Origin: Scilla litardierei
Lineage: Eukaryota; Streptophyta; Magnoliopsida; Asparagales; Asparagaceae
Assembly: GCA_030789695.1 (NCBI GenBank)
Contig: CM061142.1
Location: 149,689,266-149,753,265 of the forward strand
Direction of reading: 5' to 3'
Length of the DNA: 64,000 nt
Shown piece after piece: positions 54,840-64,000 of the stretch (its first letter is position 1; each line of letters opens with the position of its first letter). A program made the position numbers and the translations under genes. Below the pieces are notes generated by a model that searched no databases, had not been told where the DNA came from, and worked only from the letters and a program-made list of their open reading frames with translations.

Positions 54840-55245
54840 TTTATTGACTAGGAAAAATAATTGGTCGACTAGGCAAGTAAATAGTCAGAAGACTAGCCGT
54901 TGTAACTAACCTTATTCAATTAGGAGAAATCTGTTAGTCGACTAGGAGTAAGAAACGGTTAGAAATATAACCGTTGTAATTGACTTCTAGTCAACTAGAA
55001 AAAGTCTATTAGTCGACTATGACTATAACTATAAAACGGTCAAAAATAGATCCGTTTGAAAAACTGACTCTTAGTTGACTAGGAAAAGTTATTAGTCGTG
55101 TAGAACCAAAAAATGAAAGTTACATAAATGTGTTAGTCGACTAGAGAAAGTTGTCAGTCGACTAAGACTGAAGGTCTAAGTTAACAGAGTTTACGAAAAA
55201 GGACTGGTTGACCTTGAAAACGTTCTCGTTAACCTATAAGGTTTA
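54840..55245. repeat. AGTCGACTA palindrome cluster in LTR C
   Basis: About ten copies of TTAGTCGACTAGG or one-base variants occur in mixed spacing (for example 54872, 54940, 55010, 55065, 55090, 55130 and 55155). The core AGTCGACT is self-complementary. In the element's orientation the cluster is upstream of the TATA box. Confidence 0.85.
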
Positions 55246-55603
55246 GGACTTGTGATTTTTGTGAAAAACTTAGGTTTCTAAGATAGATCAGCATCATGGT
55301 TTTAACAAATTTAAGTTTGCAAGAAGTAAAAGAAAAGAAAATTACAACATTATTACATTATTACAACAAGGTACATAATATGACTTAAGCTTTTTCTTGA
55401 TTGTAATGCTTCTTGCAAAATGACTTGATATTTGAGTAGATCTTAAACCATGACGTTGAGATAAATATATAGAGCTAAATAATGTTGTTGAAATAGCTAT
55501 CTGCATGGATAGAGTTAGTATGCACAAATAATATATATATGATTGTATCATCAAAACTTTATGCAAAAGAGAATCAAATGTTGTCATTTATCATTTTCCA
55601 ACA

Positions 55604-56502
55604 CTCTAGATCACCATCTCTGTCACCACCCTCTGGGTACTTCTCGTAGGTCGGAATCGGACGACGTCGCCTCTCTGCAACGTATCAGGGCGTGTGTCCC
55701 TTCATAATCGTTCCCGTCATCGTCGTGCTCTAAAACGTATTCCAGAGGGTTGTCGGTGTCTCTGCAGGTCGTCGGGGGCCACGGGGCCTTGGCTGTCTCG
55801 CGAGAAGTTGGCACGGCCGCTGGCACCCTGCAGAGGCATGCAGGGGCTGGACGCCAGTGCCAGTGCCTTGCAGGGGCTGTCCGCCCCTGCCAGGGCTGTC
55901 CGTCCTGCAGGAGGGCTGCAAGGGCTGGGCGCCCTTATTGGGTGGCTGGGCGCCCCTGCTGAGTGTCTGCAAGGTTGGGGCGCCACTGCTGGGGGGTTGG
56001 GTACCCCTGCAAAGTGTCTGCAGGGCTGTTCGCCCCCTGTAGCATGATTGCAGGGGCTGGGCGCCCCTATTGTTGGTTCACAAGGGTCGGACGCCCTTGC
56101 AGATCGATTGCAGGGGATGGTCGGCCCCCTAGGGGGCCCCGGGGCTGGCGACGTGGGTCCCTGTCCCTTCCACGTCTTCCTCTAAATAGTATTCGGTGTC
56201 CTCAAGAAGTCCTTTGACGAAATGTTCATCTTCTTTTCCCTTCTCCAAAGCTTCCCCTTTTGCCCTGGATTTGGATTCTCGTCCAAATTTGAACTTTTTC
56301 GCATTCTCGTGATTGTTGGATTAGGGTTTGCATGAGATTATCGAACTTTGCACCAGGCAAATCCACTTTCCTCACCCAATGCCCTAAGTTTCTCCACGGA
56401 TTTCTTCAATTCTTTGAGCATCCTTTCGAATTTTTCTTCCAAAGCTTCGAACTTGTCATTGATCTTGTCACTGCCATGGATTGTAGATGCTCTGATACCA
56501 TT
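55604..56502 (-). other. GC-rich segment F, copy 2, with a possible gag start
   Basis: Repeats of CAGGGGCTGGGCGCCCCTGC type fill about 55815-56135. The stretch 56221-56489 on the minus strand encodes residues such as FERMLKELKKSVEKLRALGE, resembling a Gag N terminus. CTCTGATACCA (56490-56500) is a primer-binding complement next to an LTR at 56503. So F looks like the 5' internal part of a minus-strand LTR element. No intact gene is seen. Confidence 0.5.
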
Positions 56503-56960
56503 TGATAGGATTTTTATGGGTTTCTGATGATAAAAATATGATTTTTAGGGTTTTTCTAGGGTTTTGATGGACAAGGATATGTGTTTTAGTGGAAAGGTGG
56601 GGTTTTGGGGGGGCAAATGAAGAATTTTTAGGGCTATAAAGAAAACATTTGGGGAAAAGTCGTTGTCTTTATTGATAAATACCTGAAAATAAAAAGGATA
56701 CAAGATGGTGGCTACATTAAAGAGGTGGACCGCTCTCCTAAGTCATCGATTCTAGAGGATGACATCACCCTTATGAAAATAGAGACTCAAAAAGTTTTCT
56801 CAAAATATGCATGGAAATCCCTAATCCCCCTAACCCGTATAAATAATAAATTGAAAATAACAAATTACAAAAAGACCCTCCAAAACTGAAATAAAGAAAG
56901 ACCCTAGAAATCCGAAAATTACGAAAACGCCCCTAATGGGCCAAAATTGCTGATCTATCA
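56503..56960 (-). mobile_element. LTR in minus orientation (458 bp)
   Basis: Plus-strand reading starts TGATAGGATT and ends GATCTATCA. A primer-binding complement lies immediately to the left (56490-56500). On the minus strand the blocks GTAATTTTCGG, GTCTTTTTGTAATTTG and TTATTTATAC match the plus-strand LTR at 56951-57359, so the two are inverted relatives. Confidence 0.75.
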
Positions 56961-58634
56961 GTTTTCTAGGGGCTTTTCATAATTTTCAGTTTTAGTGTTG
57001 TTTTTGTAATTTGGTTATTTCTGTTTAGTATTTATGTAGGGCTAAATGGATTAGAGAAGGGTGCGTCGAATCTTGAGAAGCAACTTGTGGAGGAATTCCA
57101 TCTTTGTTGGAGATTGTGGCTTCGTTTTGAATAGAAGCTTGGGAGTGCGGTTCGCCTTTCGATCGTGACCAAGGGCGGTTTCCACTTGAAAGGATCCGAC
57201 ATATCTTGTATCTTTTCCCATTTTAGTTATTATTAATAAAAATACAATCTTCCCCCCCAATCCCTCTTTCTAACCCTAAAATCCTTCATTTCCACAAAAA
57301 ATATCACATTTCCACCAAAACCCTAATTTTGTCCATCAAAACACTAATTGATTGTATCAATTTGGTATCAGAGTCTCGATCTTGGCACCCAGGGAGGAAA
57401 CAGATTGGAAGAAATCCCTGGGGCAACTCTTTAAGGAGTTGAGGCAAGCCCTTGAGGAGCCCGATGCATAGGAGCCGACAGAGGCAAAGAAAAAGGCATA
57501 AATTTTAGAGGGCGAGACCCTAGATCTGAACAAAAACGAAGACATTGGCTCAGATCTGGGACAAAAGGCATCGCCTTTGAAAAGCAGCAAGGACAAAATC
57601 ATCCTTTTAAAAGAAAAATCACCTTGTTTTGAGAAGTATGTCACTTAAAAAGATGATCCGGCTTCAGATTTGAATGGCAACGACGACTCTTATGCGGATC
57701 AGAACAAGGACTATGAGCAGGCGACAGAAAACCAGACGGGGGGCGGCACGCCCTCCCTCCCTCACCATGGCTTTCGGGCTGCCCCTGCAGGGCTTGTTGA
57801 GTACAGGGCCCACGAGGCCGGTTGGGCCATGTCCCTTCATTGCAGGCCTACCAGGGCCTGTGCGCTGACCTCCAAGCACACCATGACCTGCTCGTAATTC
57901 TTCAGGGCCCGTCATGGCCGACGACACTTATACGCATCCTTATGGCCCATGGTTTGCACATGGAGAACCTCCCGAGCACGAGCGTTTTTGTTTTGGGCGT
58001 GAAGGACGTTCAGCCGGGGTGCATGATGACCGTGATATCCCGTTGAGGGTTGCAGAGACCAATCCTATCCGTTTGACTTAGGAGGCAGGCAACCAACTTG
58101 GAGCATTGTGGCACACAGACTACATGCACCACCTTGAGAAGAAGGTGGTTTTTTGGGGACGGAGTAATAATATACATGAAATTTTGGCATATCAGGTGTG
58201 TTTTCGTAATGTTTGGGGTTTAAGGGGGGTTTTCCGTAATTTTCAGTTTTAGGGTAATTTTTGTAATTTGGTTATTTTCAGTTTAGTATTTATATGTGGC
58301 TTGGGGGATTAGAGAAAAGTGTGTCGAATCTTGAGAAGAAACTTGTGAAGGAATTTTCTCTTTGTTGGAGATTGTAGCTTTGTCTTGAATAGAAGCTTGG
58401 GAGAGCGGCCCACCACTCGAACGTGGCTAATGGAGAGCGGTTTCCTCTCGAAAGAAACCAACTTATCTTGTATCTTTTCCTATTTCAGTTATTATCAATA
58501 AAAATACAATCTCCCCCCCCAACCGAAAAAAAACCCCTCTTTCTAACACTTAAAATCTCTCATTTTCACTTACAATCTCATCTTTCCAGTAAAAACCCTA
58601 ATTATATCCATCAAAACCCTACAAGATCATATCA
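56951..58634 (+). mobile_element. Small non-autonomous LTR element
   Basis: The 5' LTR is 56951-57359 (ends GATTGTATCA), followed by a primer-binding site TTTGGTATCAGAGTC (57361-57375). The 3' LTR is about 58180-58634 (ends GATCATATCA). Both share GTAATTTTCAGTTTTAG, TTGTAATTTGGTTATTT and GTGTCGAATCTTGAGAAG. The 0.8-kb interior holds an 'EELRQALEEP'-like start and a GC-rich part but no enzyme domains. It resembles a TRIM/LARD-type element. Confidence 0.75.
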
Positions 58635-60083
58635 CAAACCCAACTAATATATCAAGATGGTTTTGTTTAGAAGCTCAGTAAAAAATAAAGATTCCATTAG
58701 TGTGATGGTGAAATCGGCAAAGTCATGGGATTCAGGGGAATTGGAATTAAATCATTCATCAAACAATCAAATATTGAGGACCAATTTGGATGCCAAAGTT
58801 TTCCAAGTGGTTAGATTAATTCAAAACTGAAATTCTGTTTAACAACATGTAGCGTAGGTTAAGCTTATCAGCGACCACCTAACTGAGCTCTTTTCAATTA
58901 GGATGCTCAGATTTTGAAAGGCTAAGATGAAACAATGTTTGGCCACCCAACCTCTTTCGTTGCCCAAGGTTGTCTGGACATACATTTAAATCATGAAGGT
59001 CTGTCTAAAATCGTGTGAAGGGTCAGGAGGAAGGGAGAGATGTGTTGGAAAAACCCAATGGCTATCCACATGAATCTCTCCTCTTCCTACAGTCCAAACA
59101 AAATGCAACAACTATTCACACACACAACCATCCCAATCTCACTTCTATCTGCCACATCTCAATTATTCCATGTCTGTCACGCTTCCCTTCAGGATCCAAC
59201 TCTGTTCATAGCAACAAAAGTTCAACTTTGCTAAGCTTGAAGAAGCCTTGGAGACATTTGTGAGATGATTCTTGGCATAGGCAACGCTACAATATTGCTC
59301 GCATCCATAATGTGTTAAATGCTTTCATGATTAAAGGTACTGGCTTGGCGCACATAACAATTCTATGTTAGTGGTGACATGCTCCAGTGATTGCTTGTGT
59401 CATCTTTCGTGGTGGCACTTTTATTATAATGAGGAAGTGATTGTGCAGAGAGAGGCCTTTAGCAGCTCAGAGATGACGGTGGAGCAGTAGCTTGGCAAAT
59501 ACAAGCAAGAAAGCAAGTTTGGGCTTAAGTTGTATGAAATAAGAATGCAATCTCAAGCAATTTTACCAATTTCTTTAGGCATGTCAAAAATGTTTTGGTG
59601 GATTCCTTCGGGCTCGCAAAACAAGCGTGAAATATTCAAACTTATGACTGATATCTTTGGGTCCATCACAAATGCTTACCAAATTCTTTTAGGCTTAGTG
59701 CGAAGCAGACATGAAAAGCTCAAACATGTGACCGATTCTTTCGGATCCCCTACAAGTGTTTTGTGGATTACTTTGGTTCTGTTACACATGTTTTGTGGAT
59801 CCTGTTGGGTATGCAAAACAAACTTTAAAAAAATCAAACATGTGACGCTCATTCGGGCTTGTTACAAATGCTTTGAAGATGCCTTGGGTCTTACAACATA
59901 AGCATAAAAAACTATTAACAAAAAGTTGGATTCATTCTGGCTTGCTAAGCAAACATGAAGATCACAAAACATGTGATGGATTCCTTTGGGCCCATAATAT
60001 ACGTATAAATCTCTAGCACCTAGTCTTTTCTGTGTCTTTACCACAAATATGTCGTCATTGCCTCATTGTTGTACAACACGCAA
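58635..60083. repeat. Unassigned sequence with degenerate direct repeats
   Basis: 58635-59520 shows no recognisable gene. From 59530 to about 60000, words such as CATGTGACCGATTCTTTCGG, ATGTGATGGATTCCTTTGGG and GGTGGATTCCTTCGGGCTCG recur every 90-130 bp with heavy divergence. The 123-residue frame over part of it is explained by the repeat and has no family resemblance that I can name. Confidence 0.5.
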
Positions 60084-60088
60084 TAAAG

Positions 60089-61343
60089 TGGTGGATATTA
60101 AGTCACCCCATATTGTTTTGATGATGAGCGAACATGTCATCTAACACATGAGTGCATGAATTCAAAGCAAATCAAAAAAGTACTCAAAGGATTGGTGCGC
60201 TAAACAAGGCCACGATATTAGAGAAGCAATGCAAGGAGCTTGAAAAATGAAAAATATATCAAATGACTTCTATGTCATAATTTAAATTTGATGTAATTTT
60301 CTTTTACTTGTCTTAGAATGTTAAGGCCTTGCTAGAAGCTCACATACATTTAAGATCACACATAAAATGATTCAAAAATGATTTATTTTGAAAATCTTTT
60401 CCTAAGTTTTTAGACCTAATACACATGTTTCTGTAAAGGAGTTGACTACTCTTTGGATATGAGTCGACTACTTTCTATTCAGAATGTTTTGTCCCTAAAA
60501 GTAGTCGACTACAATAGTTTTGGTAGTCAACTACAGTTGTTTGGATAGTCGACTACCATTTGTACGGTAGTCGACTACTTCACTATTCATGGTACAGAAC
60601 ATTTGAATTTTTGTCCTTTTTTTGCCTGTTGGAGTTGCATTTCGGTCAATTTTTTGGACCCGAATTTTCCTCTATACAAGGGGTCTTTTGTTGGAGTTAT
60701 TGCATGCATTATTGCTCACATTTTTAAGAGAAAGGGGTTTAAAAGTCCAAAGCTTTTAAGCAACAAAATCCTCTACACTTGGCTAAAACATTCCAAAGTT
60801 TCTATCTTTACTTGGTCATTCATCTTGATATTCCTAAAGCTTCACTTATATTCTTTGGAGATCAAGATCCTTCACGTATAGCTATACTTCTACACAAGAG
60901 CTTCATTCAAAGGCTATAAGTAAATTGTATACACAAAAGCATTGTAAGTAATTCTCACTTGAGTTAGTGAGTGAAAATCCTTGTTGGAGGAAAGGTTTTT
61001 GTAAAAGCACTCTTGTAGGGAGGTAATGAAAAATTCCTCATTGTAGGTGATGTGTTGTAACTATTTGTAAGCCCAACAGAGATTTGGGGACTGGAAGTAG
61101 CATTGGAGGGGTAAACTAGAATAAATTGTTGTGTTTGCAATTGTGCTATTATCTCTTCCTTCTTACTTGCATTTCATGTTCCGATGCGTATCTATTCATT
61201 CGCAAGTTATTTTGGTTGATTAAGATAAAATTAGCTAACCCTAATTTTGATCTTAAGGAGAAAATTCTAGAGAAGTTTTATTAATTTAGAAATACTATTC
61301 ATCCCCACTCAGTGTTTCTCCTTGCAATCTCAGGATCCCAACA
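60089..61343 (+). mobile_element. Solo LTR of Sirevirus-like family D (1255 bp)
   Basis: It starts TGGTGGATATTAAGTC and ends GGATCCCAACA. A perfect 5-bp TSD TAAAG flanks it (60084-60088 and 61344-61348), and no internal region follows, so it is a solo LTR. A cluster of TAGTCGACTAC palindromes (60435-60585) precedes a weak TATA-like TATACAAG (60673-60680). The first 45 bases resemble the start of LTR A (TTTTGATGATGAGCGAACAT against TTTTGGATGATGAGCAAACA). Confidence 0.85.
60435..60585. repeat. TAGTCGACTAC palindrome cluster in LTR D
   Basis: Six or more copies of GTAGTCGACTAC or one-base variants (AGTTGACTAC, GAGTCGACTA, GTAGTCAACTAC) are packed into 150 bp, upstream of the LTR promoter region. 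Confidence 0.85.
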
Positions 61344-61879
61344 TAAAGCCCCATTATATCACCGCTTATGCTTTTTTGCTTTTCAGAGCGCCTTAGATCA
61401 ATTCAATACTTTGATCATGTTATTTTTATGAATCATATTCTTATGTTTTATTATTGATATCAATTATAGTTTCAATATAAATAATAAATAAGACATTATT
61501 ATACTTTTTTACTTCATTTCTTTTTTCCTTTGTTTCTTAATTGTTATAATTTTCTCTAATTTTTCGCATTTTGTTGGTGCCTTTTCTTGCTTTTTACTAT
61601 GTAAGCTTTGCTCAAGCATTGCGTGTAGCTGCCTTTTTCCATAGCCACTTTCCACAACCTTGTATGTAGTTGGTTCTTTCGGGCTAGCTATAAGCACAAA
61701 ACCTTTTTAATATTTAGTTGTCTCCTCGACGTGACTACCGTTGTTTTCCCACTAAGTCATCTCTTTAATCATGACTTCTTTAACACGAGTCTTCTCTTAA
61801 TATGGTTTTCTATATAAGTTGTTTCATTGGGGATGACTTTAACACCGAGTCATCTATTTAAAAGTGGCTCAAGCGATTT

Positions 61880-63070
61880 TTCATAAAGCACTCAGTTGAA
61901 TTCTTTCAGTCGCCGCCAACAAGTATAAGATTTTTACGAGTATATGGCGATTGCTCATGGGAGGCTATTATACTATAGTCTCTGGCCTTGCTAGATCGGG
62001 TCGGGGAGGAAGTCACTATAGATTTCATCGAATGGCTACCTAAGTCATATGTGTACTCAGTCATCCTTGTTCTGGTGAACCGCCTCAACAACTACATGCA
62101 TTTTGTGGTCCTTCGACGATCTTACACAGTGGTGACAATTGCAGCAGCGTTCATACGGGAGATGGTACGATTGCACGGGATTTCGAAATCCATCGTGTCA
62201 GATCGAGATTGAGGTTTCTTGAGCCACTTTTGGAGGGAGCTATTCAGAATGTAGTGGACTGTCTTGAAGCAGAACACAGCTTATCATCCCTAAACGGACG
62301 GCCAGACTGAGGTCGTTAACGGGAGCATATAGACCTATTTGTACTATTTTGTTTTGTTTTAGAGGCTCTGAAGCAGTGGGCGAAGTGGTTGGTATGGGTT
62401 GAGTACTGATATAGCACATCTTATCATACCATAGCTTAGACTATACCTTTGAAAGTTATATATGGACGTGATCTTCCACATCTACTACATTAGGGCCATA
62501 ATTCTACACCAGTATCTCAGGTGGAGCAGTAGCTGGAGGAGGGACATGGTGCTAGAGGAGTTGAAGCGGCATCTCGCAAGTGCCCAATATATTATGAAGA
62601 CGCATGCAGATGGACATATGAGGGATGTACAATTTGCAGTTGTCGACCAAGTATACTTGAAGCTCCAACCGTACCGTTAGAGATATTTGGCTCACCGGAG
62701 GAATGAGAAGTTGGCACCTCAATACTTTGGGCCATATGAGATTGATGCAATGGTTGGTCAGGTTGCCTACAGATTGAAGTTACCATCAGAGTCCACTATA
62801 CATCCAGTTTTCCACGTATCACAGATTCGCCAGGCTATTGGGGACCATACACCTTCTTTATCGATACCGTCGACTTTGATCGAAGACATGTGAGTGATCT
62901 TGGAACCAATATAGCTGGAGATGGTCCGTCAAGAAAATACAGGGATCCGAGAGGTGTTGATCCAATGGAAGGGCCTTCTTGACTATAACGCTATGTGGGA
63001 GCCTTTTGGTACCATTCAGCAACAGTTTTCAGACTTTCACTTTGAGTACACGGTGGCTCTTTTAGGGGGA
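61880..63070 (+). pseudogene. Gypsy integrase-chromodomain remnant
   Basis: Fragments in order: EEVTIDFIEWLPKSY (first Asp), ILVLVNRLNNYMHFV, GISKSIVSDRD (second Asp) followed by a stop, then NTAYHP and DGQTEVVN (catalytic Glu position). Further on are DVIFHIYYIRA, DVQFAVVDQVYLKLQPYR, LAPQYFGPYEIDAMVGQVAY and IHPVFHVSQIRQAIGDHTPS. The chromodomain-like VLIQWKGLLDYNAMWEPF comes last. This matches the C-terminal half of a chromodomain gypsy pol. RT and RNase H are absent, and 61349-61880 upstream shows nothing recognisable. Confidence 0.82.
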
Positions 63071-64000
63071 GTGATGATGTGATCTGTTAGGAAGTTATAT
63101 TAACTGCAAGCGCACGGTGTATTTGTAGCTTACGGGTTGAACACAGGGAGACGTCTGACCGAGTATCAGCCAATCCTAGATTATAGTTAGCTGCGTAGAC
63201 GTTTATAAAGGGGAAATAAAAAGAAAGAAAAAGGGCTAGGTCGAGTATCCATACTATTGTGAATTAACCATACGAATGATCTAATTTCTCAATTTATCGA
63301 ATTAATGCCTTGGGTGAAAACTAATTCCAAATTCTTGTTCTTGCCATTTCTCGTGGGAGAACTTGGATCAAAGTCTGAATCTCTAAATAAGGGTTTCGAT
63401 TTCTTGTTGGTAATCCTAATTAAGTTGCTCTAATTAATCTGGGTCCAATGTCTCGTCGTAACCCTAATCAATAGAAAATCAATTTATCATTAAAGGGCAT
63501 CAAACCAAAACCTAGATTTCTCGTCGGTGATTAGGGTTATAAAGCAAATCAATGAGTAAATCGATGTTAAGCGCATCCAAGACTAAACCCTAGCAGATAA
63601 TTCAACAAATCAAAACTTAGGGCGATCAATCCATACAATTAGTCTATAATATAGGTTCAACTCAAACTTAGATAAAACACTACTCAATACATATTAAAGA
63701 ATAAAGAAAAGAGAAATGGATACTTAGCTCCATGTCGAAGAACAATCAAAATTTCAAAGAACAAAACTCAGTCCATACAAGTTTGAACGAGATAAAAGCT
63801 CTAAGAGAGTGTAACCAACCGTGGCTAAACCCTTCAGAATACTCTCCCAAAATCGCTCACAAAACGAGTATAAATACCCCCAAAAATCCCTAAGCGAATT
63901 CGGGTCTAAAAACGGAAAAAGTTGGACGCATGGCCGTGTTGCAAAGTCGCACAGCCGTGTCAGATTTCCAGCTTCGCTGCACTGCCTTCCAGAAAATATA
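63071..64000. other. Unassigned AT-rich sequence, possibly a retroelement LTR start
   Basis: The preceding pol remnant ends near TTTAGGGGGAGTGATGATG, which could be a polypurine tract, so an LTR may begin around 63075. The sequence contains AACTGCAAGCGCACGGTGT and GAACACAGGGAGACG words that I recognise only as repetitive plant DNA. No conserved coding frame. The window ends inside it. Confidence 0.35.

Larger units (their letters stand above)
53795..55603 (-). mobile_element. Sirevirus C 5' LTR (about 1.8 kb)
   Basis: Plus-strand reading is TGTTGGATCTTC to TTTTCCAACA, so TGTTGG and CCAACA form the inverted ends. The primer-binding complement GCTCTGATACTAAT lies at 53781-53794. It carries a triplicated end module (53795-54360), a TATA box on the minus strand (TATAAATATA, 54745-54754) and the AGTCGACTA palindrome cluster (about 54840-55245). 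It contains the empty site for the outer hAT-like element at 55434-55441. Confidence 0.88.

Noticed and set aside
55623..56217. Several Gly/Pro/Arg/Cys-rich frames on both strands of segment F
   Set aside because: They are translations of the CAGGGGCTGGGC repeat in all frames, not genes.
57363..57374. TGGTATCAGAG stretches as possible tRNA fragments or genes
   Set aside because: They are short primer-binding sites next to LTR ends. No cloverleaf could be drawn around them.
59530..59901. 123-codon frame as a host gene
   Set aside because: It is built from the degenerate repeats of the region, and no domain is recognisable.

Overview
This window is nuclear DNA from a flowering plant. Nothing in it is recognisable as a host gene. 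It is stacked transposable elements: copia-type LTR retrotransposons (several with Sirevirus features), chromodomain-type Ty3/gypsy elements and hAT DNA transposons. Plant origin is inferred from these families, the AT-rich spacers and the absence of bacterial gene organisation. I cannot name the species. Almost every coding region is broken by stops, frameshifts or deletions. Two long frames stay open: an RT-RNase H block (12377-13828) and a 560-residue Gag (47195-48877).

Left part, 1-34766: a five-level nest read from target-site duplications (TSDs). An LTR of family C (1-446 plus 34601-34766) is split by a hAT-like element (447-34592, TSD GAGTAGAT). That is split by a second hAT carrying a transposase (477-33776, TSD ATTATGCA/ATTATGCG), which is split by an old copia with 145-bp LTRs ('copia O', 4145-32187, TSD TTTTG). 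Copia O was hit twice: by a Sirevirus ('A', 6817-19208, TSD GTTTA) and by a chromodomain gypsy (21981-31661, TSD ACAGA). Sirevirus A is not a simple insertion: its LTR plus about 776 bp of flanking copia O sequence occurs twice, which suggests a tandem duplication followed by LTR-LTR recombination. The gypsy has a 76-nt GT-AG intron-like interruption in gag that is absent from a related gag at 38 kb.

Middle part, 34767-55603: a GC-rich segment (34767-35400) precedes a gag-only gypsy-type element (35401-40855), whose 3' LTR carries a MITE-like insert (39766-40353) and is cut by Sirevirus 'B' (40856-50909, TSD GTGTT). B is non-autonomous: it keeps 2-kb LTRs and a long Gag frame without the zinc knuckle, but all of pol is replaced by about 4.3 kb of AT-rich repeats. 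Next comes the broken 5' half of Sirevirus 'C' (about 50935-55603) with a triplicated U5-PBS module.

Right part, 55604-64000: another GC-rich segment, two LTRs placed head to head (56503-57359), a 1.7-kb element lacking pol, degenerate repeats, a solo LTR of family 'D' (60089-61343, TSD TAAAG), a gypsy integrase-chromodomain remnant, and about 0.9 kb of unassigned sequence.

A recurring theme: LTRs of all four Sirevirus-like families (A-D) carry clusters of inverted repeats with a TAGTCG core just upstream of a TATA-like box. Family A has a second cluster inside the element, ahead of an extra 3' ORF. This is the most interesting shared signal in the window.
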